The notes beneath the pieces were generated by a model. The model was not told the origin of the DNA. It searched no databases and saw only the letters and a list, made by a program, of their open reading frames with translations. Below are positions 44,608 through 55,164 of a DNA stretch of 64,000 nt, piece after piece (position 1 is the stretch's first letter; each line of letters begins with the position of its first letter). A program made the translations under genes and the position numbers. Location of the stretch: assembly GCA_024195585.1 (NCBI GenBank), contig SWBL01000043.1, positions 145,998 to 209,997 of the forward strand. The letters are read 5' to 3'. The DNA comes from Aureobasidium sp. EXF-3400. Taxonomy: Eukaryota > Ascomycota > Dothideomycetes > Dothideales > Saccotheciaceae.

Positions 44608-45513
44608 ATGACACTCTATCACTCTTACGCTCCCAATCCGACCAATCGTAGAAACAATATTGGCGAGATGCAGACGGAACTATCCACGACCATGAAGCTC
44701 AAAACGTCAACGAATCTACTATCAATGTGAGTTGGCCGCGTCGGCTTACCGTGGGCTTGGAAGCTGAAGATACACAGGCTTTGGAACGATCGCGTCAATG
44801 CAGACTTCGAGATCGTTTGCGGAGCGTACAGACTCAAGGTGCATAAGTTAGTGCTCCGAAACTACTCCGACGCGCTTGCTCGAGTCGCAGACAACAAGTC
44901 GTTCAAGGTAGGCCGCTGTAGTTGCATATCATCTTACAGCTTGGTTGACTCTATACAGGAAGGCAAATCTGGACAGCTCATACTACACCCCAACCCCTAT
45001 CAAAGGAAGGAGCACGACCCAAACGAAGGCGATGACCCCGAAATGGTTCGAGAAATGATACACTTTTTCTACCACCTCGAGTTTTCCGATATCAACAAGA
45101 TGAAAACAACCCCGAAGGCCCGTGACCTTCTCTTCTTGGCACGGATGTGGACAATTGCCGACAAATACTTCGTTGACGAATTAAAGAAGTATGTCGTGAC
45201 GCTGTTTGAGAGTATTGCCAACGCCTTTCGTGAGAGCTCGACGACACACGACTGTATGAACGATGACTTTGAGTCAACACTGAGATACGTCTACGCCAAT
45301 CCCGATGACGAGCTTTTCGAGATTCAAGGTCTGCAGCTCGTACTGGCAAAAGTCCTTGCCGATATGAACGCGCGCAAGTGCTTCGCTACAGATGCTCTGT
45401 ATGTCGATGTCGATGGACAACTAAAGCATACCAATGGACGATTCAGGAATTGGCTTAGGGATATACCAGAGTTGGCAGCGCACATCTGTCTCATCCAGGG
45501 TGGAGGTGTTTGA
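44608..45513 (+). CDS. BTB/POZ-domain protein 3 of cluster, 267 aa
   Basis: Exons 44608-44726, 44778-44907 and 44959-45513 join in phase. Exon 2 encodes LWNDRVNADFEIVCGAYRL, KVHKLVLRNYSDALARVAD. Exon 3 encodes GDDPEMVREMIHFFYHLEF and LLFLARMWTIADKYFVDELK. It matches BTB 2 closely in order, intron sites and exon-2 length (130 nt). The second intron (44908-44958) is 51 nt, a multiple of three, and contains no stop, so retention would add 17 residues. The C-terminal third differs from BTB 2 and lacks its Cys cluster. Downstream in-frame ATGs within exon 1 are possible alternative starts. Confidence 0.82.
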
Positions 45514-46017
45514 GCGACTGCTTGCTGGATATGGTGCCCTAGGGGATTGAGATTGCGACGGTCAAAAGGACATGGTACTTTGATTGCAGGACGTTGCCCT
45601 CTCCGAGATACACCAACAGAGACATTTCGAATATAGCTTACTTATCGAAGTTCTGCAGATCTACAATGATGTCGAAGCAAGAAGGATGGAGGTGAGGTTA
45701 AATAATCTGTATCGGCAGCCTCGGCCCGAAGAGTCCTCCGCGTCCGTCTGGCCTCCTTCCTGATCTGACAAATCAACTTGTTGCCATATCCATCCACGTA
45801 CCTGCTTCTCAGAAACTTGGTGCAAGTCCCTTCTGTATCAAGATTGGGAACTCGTACTACACGAACATTGGATTGTATTCAGATTTCTCACACAGTTTGA
45901 AGCATTTTGGGAATTATCTCTACGGCTAAATTCCCACGTTCCCTTGCGTCATCGATATTCGCCAAACTCTCGCATCGATTGTTTACCAAAAAGAGCCTCA
46001 AAGAGGTCCAATTCTGA
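45514..46017. other. Intergenic between BTB 3 and the DHA2 transporter
   Basis: No gene is seen in about 500 bp. Confidence 0.5.
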
Positions 46018-47726
46018 ATGAGTGCTATCACCATACCGGCGGACGAGCGGGCGCCGCTACTTGGTCCACAACCAAGTACTGTAGATGCAGGCAATGAGTA
46101 CCTCCCCGAAAGCGAAGTCGAGGATGACTCGGGTCGCATCTCTGTAGTCAGAGCGGCGATATGTGTCGTCGCTTTGGGCTCGTTAATCTTTTTACAAGGT
46201 ATGTATCACAATTCATGTTTGGAAACAGCGAGAAAAAGCATTGACACGCCTTAGCTACAAACATCTCGCTTCTTACCACAACACAATCTACTATTGCAGC
46301 CGATCTTGATGCTTTCGAGAAGACAAGCTGGTTTACATCAGCATATCTCATCGCCGTCTCGTCTACGTCGCCATTGACTGGAAAGCTCAGCCAACTCTTT
46401 AGCCCGAGAAATTGCATCAGCGGCAGTGCTATCATCCTTGGGTTGGGTGCTCTGTTTACTAGTTTTGCGCAAACCTTCGCCAGCTTTATCGTTGGACGCA
46501 TCATTACCGGTATTGGAGCTGCTGGTGTTTTTACAGTTTCCATCATTGTCGTGCTCGAGCTCAGTGGTCCCACCAAGCGTGGAGCTGTCATTGGTCTCTT
46601 GAACTCTGGATTTACTGTTGGTGTTGCGGTTGGAGCGACTGTGGCAGGCGCGTTGGTGAACAGAGTTGGCTGGAGAGCGCTTTTCTGGATGCAAACACCG
46701 CTTGCTGTTGTCGCTGGTACAGCTCTCTACTTGGCAATTCCGACTCAATTCTCTGCTGCTAGGGGCAACAGTAAAGAGAGCAGCTGGAAAAAACTAAGAG
46801 CATTGGACTACCTTGGCGCTCTCACCTTAACCGTGGGTATTGTTCTGCTTCTTGCAGCACTGTCGAACCCTCGCCGCATCCCCATCTTGCCTATTATTTT
46901 TAGTGTTATCGCTCTTGCGACATTCGTCCTTAACGAAATGTATCTGGCTAGCGATCCCATCATCCCAGTCACACTGCTCAAGTCTCGAGGTATGGCCTTT
47001 ACTTGCTTGAGTACGGTTGGCTTCATGATGGCTCGCTGGAGTGTCCTCTTCTTTACACCTACCTACACTCTCGCAGTGCGTGGCTGGGCTCCCGCCGCTG
47101 CAGGCAGCATATTGATTGCTACGAACGGCGGTTTTGCACTTGGAGGCATCCTTGTCGGTGTCTTCCACATTCGACGTCAGGGTAGTTTCTACATTGCCTG
47201 TGTGACGGTATACCTCTTGTTCCCCATCACTCTTGTGGGTATCGCGATGCTCTCGACTGCTGCAGCGTCTTCGGCTCTGTACATTCTGCTGCTGTTCTTG
47301 AACGGTCTCACCGTCGGCGCGGCGATGAACTACACACTTGCTCATCTTCTGCATCTGACACCAGCTTCGACACACTACATCGCTACCTCACTAATCGCGA
47401 CCTTCAGAGGCTTCGCTGGATCCTTCGGTTCAGCCATTGGTGGTGGATTGTTTACTCGTCTATTGAGAAAGTCGTTGGAGGACAAGTTTGATGACAGCGA
47501 CGCTGACCTTATTCGCCGGCTTTTGGGCAGCCCGGCTATGGTCAGTATGTTGAAGGGAGCGAGGAAAGCCAAAGCTGTTGCTGGTTACGAAGACGCACTG
47601 AAAGGGTTGTTCTTGGCTGCTGCTGGCCTTGCACTTATCATGGTGCTCGTGCAGGCGGCGACCGGCTGGAAGGGTGTCGAAGATGAGCCCAAGAGCCAGG
47701 ATGGAGAGGAGGAAGTTACGCAATAG
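46018..47726 (+). CDS. MFS transporter, DHA2 type, 550 aa
   Basis: Exons 46018-46198 and 46255-47726 join in phase 1. The N-terminus has an acidic dileucine-like vacuolar sorting pattern (DERAPLLG). Helix 1 is followed by TTTQSTIAADLDAFEKTSWF and TSAYLIAVSSTSPLTGKLSQ, which replace the DHA2 motifs D1 and A. GRIITGIGAAG and GWRALFWMQTPLAVV are strong DHA2 signatures. About 14 hydrophobic segments are visible. The closest functional class is the vacuolar basic amino-acid importer group (Vba/Fnx), but drug exporters share the same fold. The vacuolar site is inferred from the N-terminal motif. Confidence 0.85.
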
Positions 47727-48028
47727 ACGTAGAGATGGGGAAACCTCGAAGCAATGTCGTACCATCTCGATGCAGTTGCCTCGTCTGGTCAATATATCAC
47801 AAAATCAACACATTTTCACGAAAAATACTCATGCTTTCGCGAACACACTTGCATCAAGCCCTAAACGTCAAGTGGAGGCATTATTCCTTATTCACCCATC
47901 CCCCATATCAGAGAAACGATGTAGATGTTGAGTAAATTGTGATCTGTCAGAATCAAATACAAGTGGATTCTGCATTCTCTCAGTGGTAGTCCATACAACA
48001 CGTTTCAGTGGCTGTATTTTTATTATGA
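47727..48028. other. Converging 3' ends
   Basis: A 302-bp region between two convergent genes. It probably holds both 3' untranslated regions. Confidence 0.5.
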
Positions 48029-49306
48029 TCAATAACCTAGCTTCATCTCAGTGCGACCCATCAACTTATCCCAAGCCGAGAGCCGACCAAGTTTCTTCAA
48101 AGTATACACGAACTCCTCGGAAGGAATGTGTTCTGATCTTCGAACGACAATCCCGAGAAGTTCGTCGTTTGATGATATACTTCCCATCATTTGATCCCAA
48201 CAGAGGCTTGGCGAAAGGGCTGCAAGTTCTATAATTAGAGCATCGAGTATTTCTCTCCTGGTCTTTTCCCGTGGGATCTCTTGAGAATTCCACAACTTTG
48301 ATGACTTTGCTCGAAACTTTGGTGACGGACGAGTTGAGTATGTCGACGGATCTATCAAGTCAAAACCTGATCGCTTACGCTTCAGTGCCTCAAAGGTGAT
48401 TGAAGACAGTCCAGATGGGATGTCACCAGAATCATTTCGACAATGGCGATGCATCCGATATGCCTTCTTCGCATAGACAGCAATCTGCCTCAAGTGATCA
48501 CCATACTCAGTAACAAGCTTGTATGGGAAGACGAGCGGCGTGCCATCTTTGTAAATGCGTGGATTTACTTCTTCGCCATAATCCAGACGATTGAGAAAGG
48601 AAACAGTCCTGTGACAATCGCAGGTTATGTTTACCATCCAGACAACAGTGTCTGGCAGCGGCAACGACAAGTTGAGCCAGTTACCATCAAGCGTAAAGTC
48701 CCTGGGGGTATGTCCAGTAGCCGAGAACCACATATCGACAGCAACACGACCTCTTCGAAGTTCGCCAATAGTATTGACGACATCATAGATTGAAACCAGC
48801 ATTGGTATTGGAGCATTCCTTGGAAAGACAATATTGCCAGAGTTCATGAAGAATCTTTGCGAGTGTCTTTGCCAATATGGTGTTGCAGTAGCAAGATCGA
48901 GCTGTTTCTCCATGTAGAGCAGATGTGGGTCTTCGCACTCCTTGAAGGGCAGGGCCACCCTCACGGGAGTGACTGATTGCTGTACAGCATGCCGGATGGT
49001 GCGATTGACGGCCAGGCAACATGCAATGTCATGGAAATCATCGAGGTGGGCGAATATGGCATCAGCAAGTTCTTGTACAGCAAAGAGTCGATCGCAGGCA
49101 GAGTTCCCAGGCTTGGAATGAGGGTGTTTCTGATCAAGCCAATATGATATGGACTTCTTGTTCGACTGTTGCATTGACAGTTGGATGCGACGCCTCACAT
49201 ATAATCTTGTCGTCTTCAACATGTTCTCAGCAAGGAGTTGATTGCGAGGCGTGAGCCTCGGTTGGGCATCTGGCAATACCAGCTCGGGATGGCGGTATGT
49301 CGACAT
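48029..49306 (-). CDS. F-box-like protein A, 425 aa
   Basis: Single exon with ATG at 49306. Residues about 73-125 (FAVQELADAIFAHLDDFHDI, then CLAVNRTIRHAVQQS) form an F-box-like helix set: a hydrophobic ELADAIF helix followed by the usual CLxVNRTxRHxV helix. Further on, VDMWFSATGH, MVNITCDCHRTV and LRQIAVYAKKAYRMHRHC match a second gene at 59423-60433 in order. The C-terminal 100 residues are basic and specific to this copy. A role as substrate adaptor of an SCF ubiquitin ligase is suggested by family but not shown. It is not obviously related to the 4.7-21 kb array beyond the F-box idea. Confidence 0.75.
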   Translation of the reverse strand: MSTYRHPELVLPDAQPRLTPRNQLLAENMLKTTRLYVRRRIQLSMQQSNKKSISYWLDQKHPHSKPGNSACDRLFAVQELADAIFAHLDDFHDIACCLAVNRTIRHAVQQSVTPVRVALPFKECEDPHLLYMEKQLDLATATPYWQRHSQRFFMNSGNIVFPRNAPIPMLVSIYDVVNTIGELRRGRVAVDMWFSATGHTPRDFTLDGNWLNLSLPLPDTVVWMVNITCDCHRTVSFLNRLDYGEEVNPRIYKDGTPLVFPYKLVTEYGDHLRQIAVYAKKAYRMHRHCRNDSGDIPSGLSSITFEALKRKRSGFDLIDPSTYSTRPSPKFRAKSSKLWNSQEIPREKTRREILDALIIELAALSPSLCWDQMMGSISSNDELLGIVVRRSEHIPSEEFVYTLKKLGRLSAWDKLMGRTEMKLGY

Positions 49307-50084
49307 GTCAAGCTCACATTGGAATGAGGAGATGGGTACATGTCAGGGAGGAGGATGTTCGGAGAATTATCACATGTGGTTCTAAGCATGCAGTGTGGCA
49401 CAGGTTAAGATTCACGTCAAGGATTCTTGGAAGGCACGAGGGGAAGCAAGCGAGGGCGTAGATTGCCGGCTACGGACGGCTGGTGTATGGGGCCGGCAAC
49501 AAAACGTCTAGAGTTTCTTATCGAGCACCTACAGATTCATCTCATCTCAGATGGTTGGGCTACAACTGGTCGGAGGCAGCTGAGAAGCAGCTAGATTTTT
49601 TGAGAAACTGGATTTCGAAGAACCTAGCACTCCCATAGTGACAGATTTGCAGTTCTAGCCTCTGTCAAGCCTGTGCAATGGTTACAATTACAGCGCATCT
49701 ACGTATGCATAAACAGAATCGAGCTTGGCACCTGAAATGTTGCATAAGAAAGCTTTGACGCTGGCTAGCAAGTCGGTTGAGCAGCCGCGGGAGCAACAGC
49801 GTCATATGGCATTTGGCTAGACGTTGGATACTACAGTTCATCTCTGTTTCCTACGCCAGAACGGCATCCCAGCCTGAACGTCGACTGTCTGCAAGACATC
49901 CCCGTCTTCTTGGACGCGCACTTCTTTCACGCATCCGCGTCCATTTCTTGTTCTGCGTTTGCATCTTGCCGTCCTCCCTTAACCACTTCTTGACACGCCG
50001 TCAAGTCGTTGCGCCTCACACGCTCCTGCCATTCGTCGTAAACACCTCTCTCCATTCTTCTAGTATTACAGCCTACCCTTCACC
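49307..50084. other. Divergent intergenic region, F-box-like A and SLA1
   Basis: About 780 bp between two divergent start codons. No gene is seen. The last 120 bp are a CT-rich leader for SLA1. Confidence 0.5.
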
Positions 50085-53000
50085 ATGGCCTTTCTCGGAG
50101 TATATCGAGCCATCTACGACTATGTCCCCCAGAGCGAGGGTGAATTGACTCTGACCGAGGGAGACTTGCTTTTTGTTTTGGACAACAATTCCGACGATGA
50201 TTGGTGGAAAGCAAAGAAGAAGGCCACGTCTGACGAAGAAGACGAGCCAGAAGGCTTGATTCCGAACAACTACATTGAACAAGTCTGTCGCGTTGTACAC
50301 CCCTCTGCTTAGTCTGTGCTGACCTCTCTCCAGGCGCAACCTCTATACCACGCAAAAGCCTTGTACGACTACACCAAGCAGACCGACGAGGAGATTTCAT
50401 TTCCTGAAGAAGCCCGTTTGGATGTCTATGACACGTCGGATGACGACTGGACACTTGTTGGCTTGAACGGCCAGTACGGATTTGCTCCAGCTATCTATAT
50501 CGAAAAGGCCTCGGCTGGTGCCACTTCGTCTGTCGCTCCCGCTATGCCTGCCCGTCCACAAGTCGCCGAGCCTGAGCCTGAGGAGGCCGAGTGGAATGAG
50601 TCTCCTTCAGAGAGTCCAGTACAGAACCCGGCTGCTGCCCTTGCAGGTATTATTGCACAAAAGACTGGCCAGTCACAAACCCAGGCACGTTCATACCAAG
50701 CACCGATGGATCGCGGTCTCGCTTCGCCACCCTTACCTTCACGACCTCAGTACACTCCCGACGAATCTGAAGATGAACCGGCTCCCAGTATGCCTCCACG
50801 ACCCGTCTCCAACATCTCGCGCGAACCTGTTTCCTCGCCCATGTACTCTCCAGTCGAGCGCGAGCCACAAGGTGTCAGTGCTTCGCTTCCTTACAACAGA
50901 GCGATGGCTATCGAGGACGAAGAGGCTGCTCTTAGGTCGCCTGGTGGTTTCCGGCTCTACAATATATCCGAGGTCGTTTCACATATGGGAAAGAACAAGA
51001 AGATGCCCATCACTTTGGGTATCAACCTTGCCAAGGGTCTGGTTTCACTTTCTCCCGCCAAGGCACGAGATGGTCCATCTCAAGAGTGGTCAGCCGATCG
51101 ACTTTCCAACTACTCAATTGAGGGCAAACATGTTTTCCTGGATCTGGTCCGCCCTAGTAAGAGTGTTGATCTTCATGCTGGCGCAAAAGACACTGCTCAA
51201 GAGATTGTTGGTATTCTGAGCGAACTAGCTGGTGCCTCAAAGGCTGAAGGACTTCGCGAGGTTTGGGCAGCTAGCTCTGGCACTGGTGCCGGTGGAAAAA
51301 AGAAGGGTACAATACTATATGATTTCATGGCACAAGGAGACGACGAAGTCACTGTGGCCATCGGTGACGAGGTTGTCATCTTGGATGACACCAAGAGCGA
51401 AGAATGGTGGATGGTCAAACGCCTTAAGAATGGAAAGGAAGGAGTTGTTCCTAGCAGCTACGTTGAGATTACTGGAACTCTTCCCGAGCCATCGTCAGCC
51501 TACACCGGTATCAACGCCGCTCGTTCCACTGTCGAACAGAACAGACTCGAAGAACAGCGCCTTGCGAGGGAAGCAGCTAGGTCTTCAACAGTACGCGATT
51601 CGGATGATGGAAGCAGACCAGAACGTCACAGCAGTTTGGCCAAAGAGGACCACCGCAAGAGCAGGCACAGCAAGAGCGACAAGAGTGATAAACCGAGTAA
51701 GTCTTGAAATTTGACACAAGATATATTAATCTAACAACATTCAGAGCCGAACGCTGCAAGAGTGCGCACCTGGACAGATAGATCTGGTTCTTTCAAGGTC
51801 GAGGCTGAATTCATCGGCTTGAAGGACGGCAAGATCCACCTTCACAAACAGAATGGTGTCAAGATTGCTGTTCCCGTTAATAAGATGGCCATTGAAGACC
51901 TCGAGTATGTGGAAAGAGCGACTGGTGTCTCGCTCGATGAGGACAAGCCGCTCTCAGAAATCAAACGTAGGAGCACCGAAAAGAGAAAGGAGCGACCGGA
52001 ACGACTACAGCATTCCGGTGCTGTTATTGAACAGAAACCCGATTACGACTGGTTCGACTTCTTCCTTGGTGCTGGCGTGAATCCTCAGATTTGCGAGCGT
52101 TATGCTGCCGCCTTCAGTCGCGATCAAATGGGCGAAGAAATTCTACCTGATGTCGACACCCAGCTGCTGCGCACACTCGGCCTCAAAGAAGGTGATATCC
52201 TTCGTGTGATGAAGTATCTGGACAACAAGTTTGGTCGCACTGGACAGAAGAAGAATGTGAGCTTCGGCGAGGATGATGCTGATGGTGCGGCCAACGGTGA
52301 AGGCGGTCTCTTCTCTGGACCTGGCGGCGCTTTGAGAAACAACACACGCAAGGGAAGGCCTGCTCCTGCCGTCCAGACAAACGATGTTGTTGATGCCGAT
52401 GCATTCAAGCAGAAAGATGAGACATCCAAGGTCGAGACTCCTCTTGCTTCCGCTCCTGCTAGAGCTGCTGCATCTGCTGGATTCGACGATGATGCGTGGG
52501 ATGTCAAGCCGTCAAAGACTGTACCGGCTGCTGAAGTACCAGCCGCTGCTCCCACGCCTGCAAGAGCCCCTTCACCGCCGCCGGCTCCTGCTGCTCCTGA
52601 GCCTCCGAAGCTTACTCAGAACATGTCGGATCTATCTCTACTTTCTCCCGCGTTGCAACCAACCCCCGCCCCTCAACCCGCCCCTCAGGCTCCTCCTGCG
52701 CCCCCACAACAGCCCGCAAGAACCGGAGCCGATCCTTCATTCTTCGACAAACTTGCTGCTCCGGGTCCCTTGCAGTCACAGATGACAGGCATGAGACAGC
52801 GCCCTGCAGCTCCAGCACAGATGCAGACCGGCAACTCCATGATTGCACCACCACCGCAACGTGCAGCTTCCGCTCCAGGCCTGCCTCAACAAGGCTTCGC
52901 TCCGCCAGCTCTGCAACCTCAAATGACTGGCTACCAAGCACCTCATGGTCAAAGTCTACAGAGTTTGCAACAACAGCAACAGTTCCAGCAACAGCAAATG

Positions 53001-53576
53001 ACTGGATTCGCCCAGCAACCTGGCTATCAAGGTCTCATGCCTCAAGCAACAGGCTTCATGCAGCAGCCTCAGCAGGGAGGCTTCCAAGCACAGTACCAGA
53101 TGCCTCAGTCCACAGGCTATAGCCAGCAACAGCCCTACCTCAACGGTCAGGCCACAGGCTCACCTTTCGCCGACCCTACTCCTCGTCCCATTTTCCAATC
53201 CCAGCCTACTGGTATGGCACAATCTTACACCATGCAACCCCAACAAACAGGATTCGGGATGGCCCCACCCCTCCAGCCTCAGCAGACTGGACTCCCACCA
53301 GCCCTTCAACCCCAGCGCACAGGTTTCACACCTCAGAGTCAGTTTGGTCAAAGCTACGCCCAGCAACAAAACGGCTTTGGCAGTTATGGACAGCAAGCAC
53401 CACCTATGCCGCCCATGCCTGCTCAGCCTACCGGTCTGCAGCCTCTTGTGCCTCAAAAGACCGGCCCTCCTCCACCAGTTCGATTTGGCGTCCAGCCTGC
53501 CGCCAGACTTACGCCACAGCCAACGGGCAGGGCCAACCTGTCGAAGGCGACACCACAGAACCCCTTTGGTTTCTAG
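50085..53576 (+). CDS. SLA1: Sla1, endocytic actin-regulating adaptor, 1130 aa
   Basis: Exons 50085-50282, 50334-51696 and 51745-53576 join in phase. Domain order is that of Sla1. SH3-1 (about 4-66) has VYRAIYDYVPQSEGELTL. SH3-2 (about 69-125) has AKALYDYTKQTDEEISF. SH3-3 (about 390-446) has GTILYDFMAQGDDEVTV. SHD1 (about 528-590; TWTDRSGSFKVEAEFIG) binds NPF cargo signals, and SHD2 is SAM-like (about 620-685; DYDWFDFFLGAGVNPQICE). The C-terminal 260 residues are Gln/Pro-rich with about 13 QxTG motifs (QMTG, QATG, QPTG, QQTG, QKTG), the Ark/Prk-kinase and End3/Pan1 docking type. The protein works at cortical actin patches in clathrin-mediated endocytosis. Confidence 0.96.
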
Positions 53577-54120
53577 AGACGCCGAAAATCCGATATGGGG
53601 CACTGCGGAAGGATCGAAATGCATGGGTGGCATGTTTTGAATTCAGGAGGGTTGTTTGTGTCTACACCATTGGTGGGATAGTCTAATAGGCCTCGAGTGG
53701 CCCAGAGTGTGTATATAGTCTTTTTTCATTATTCATCTCATTCTACTGTCATTTATCTTCAAGCTTTTCGCTTACCTGTTCTCTTTTTGCATCTTGATGT
53801 AGTTCATGCGCGTCACAAAGACTATGGCTCGGCATATTCATCCGGTCGTACGGATAACTTCTCGGACATTTCCTCGATGAACGTGATGCATGCAAGTTGG
53901 CGTTATGATAACAGAGGCAGGAAGAAGAAAAGAAAAATGGTGTTTCCGCTATAGCACAGATAGATCTATTTACACAGCTCGAGACTCCGCAAAAACGAAA
54001 GAGTCTCATGTGCTTTTTGTCTTTTATTCCTCGTCCCACTTCTCCGATACCGCCCTGCACCCTCATTGACTCAGCTTACAAAATCCTCAACCTCAAATTA
54101 ATGAGTTTGAAAGACTATAT
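53577..54120. other. Converging 3' ends of SLA1 and ATP4
   Basis: No gene is seen. It should hold the two 3' untranslated regions. Confidence 0.5.
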
Positions 54121-54901
54121 CTAAGCCTTGGAGACGATGCGGTCGACGTCAGCGACAGCCTGGTCGAGGATCTGCTTGAGGGTCTTGGGGTTCTCGAGCT
54201 CCTTGTCAATCTTGGCGATGATGGAGTCAGCGAGCTCCTTCTGCTGGCGGGCCTTGACGGCACTCTCGTAGCGGACCCAAGAGTCAAGGACGGACTTGGC
54301 CTCGTGGGCGAGGTTGACCTTCTGCTCGAGCTCGTAGGCCTGGGCCTCGAGCTGGGCGGTTTCCTGGTTGAAAATGTCAGTATATGTGACATTGGTGCTT
54401 CAAAAGGTGAATAGATAGTACCTTGGAAACGGCGAAGAGCGACTTGGTAATGTCAACGACACCACCGAGGTCCTGGACGCTGGCAATGCGCTTCTGGACG
54501 GCATCGGTGTGGTCCTTGCGGGCAGCGTTGAGGATGTTCTTGATCTTGTTGGTCTGGTTCTCGGCCCACTCCTTGTAGGCGGGACCTCCGTAGACGGCGA
54601 TACCGGTGTAGACGGAAAGCAGACACAGCATGACGATGGACTCCTCGTTGACGACGTAAAGCTCGTTGCTGATGGCGGCGATTGAGACACCGGCACCGGC
54701 GGAGAGGATGGCGGTCTTGCTCAACAGGTTGCTGCCGGGCAGGGAGTCGAGGATGCTCTTGGCCTTCTGCTCGGGCGAGGGCTGGTTGCTCTGCAGGCGG
54801 GCCTGGACGGCGGGCACGGCGGCCTTGTGCAGGGAAGAGACGGCGGCGGTGGGGCGGGCGCGGGCGGCGCCCATGACGGAGCGAGCAACACGAGAGGCCA
54901 T
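54121..54901 (-). CDS. ATP4: ATP synthase subunit 4 (subunit b), mitochondrial
   Basis: Exons 54901-54422 and 54363-54121 give 240 residues, normal for Atp4. The N-terminus (MASRVARSVMGAARARP) is a basic, Ala-rich presequence, followed by PSPEQKAKSILDSLPGSNLL. Two membrane helices follow (TAILSAGAGVSIAAISNELY; IVMLCLLSVYTGIAVYGGPA). The rest is a long charged helix (NKIKNILNAARKDHTDAVQK, then ETAQLEAQAYELEQKVNLAH). This is the peripheral-stalk b subunit that holds F1 to Fo in the inner mitochondrial membrane. The intron is phase 0 (GTACTA...CCAG). The gene is divergent from NOC4. Confidence 0.95.
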
Positions 54902-55164
54902 TGTGTTGAGTGTGGATGTGGAGAGAGCGGAGAGGTGTGCGGATAGCAATTCACTGGTCTCTTTGGCAGCCCTGCGGCAGCGCGCTCAGTCGTCGGTCGT
55001 TGTCAAGCTCTGAGCGCGGCGATTTCCGGCAACGAGCCCTGAATCTTCCCGATTGGGCAACTGCCAAAGAATTTATTTTATACAGGCAGGAACGACCACT
55101 TTTTGTCTTGACGACTTTTTCAGAGACTACGAAAGAACGTTTTGAGTAGACTGGATATCCCAAA
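54902..55164. promoter_or_regulatory. Divergent promoter of ATP4 and NOC4
   Basis: Only 263 bp separate the two start codons, so both genes must share this promoter region. No specific site was identified. Confidence 0.6.

Noticed and set aside
52124..52555. A 143-codon minus-strand frame inside SLA1
   Set aside because: It is a shadow of the Ala/Pro-rich Sla1 linker, with no independent support.
52960..53560. Direct repeats that could suggest a repeat array
   Set aside because: They are coding repeats for Gln runs and QxTG motifs of Sla1, without regular spacers.
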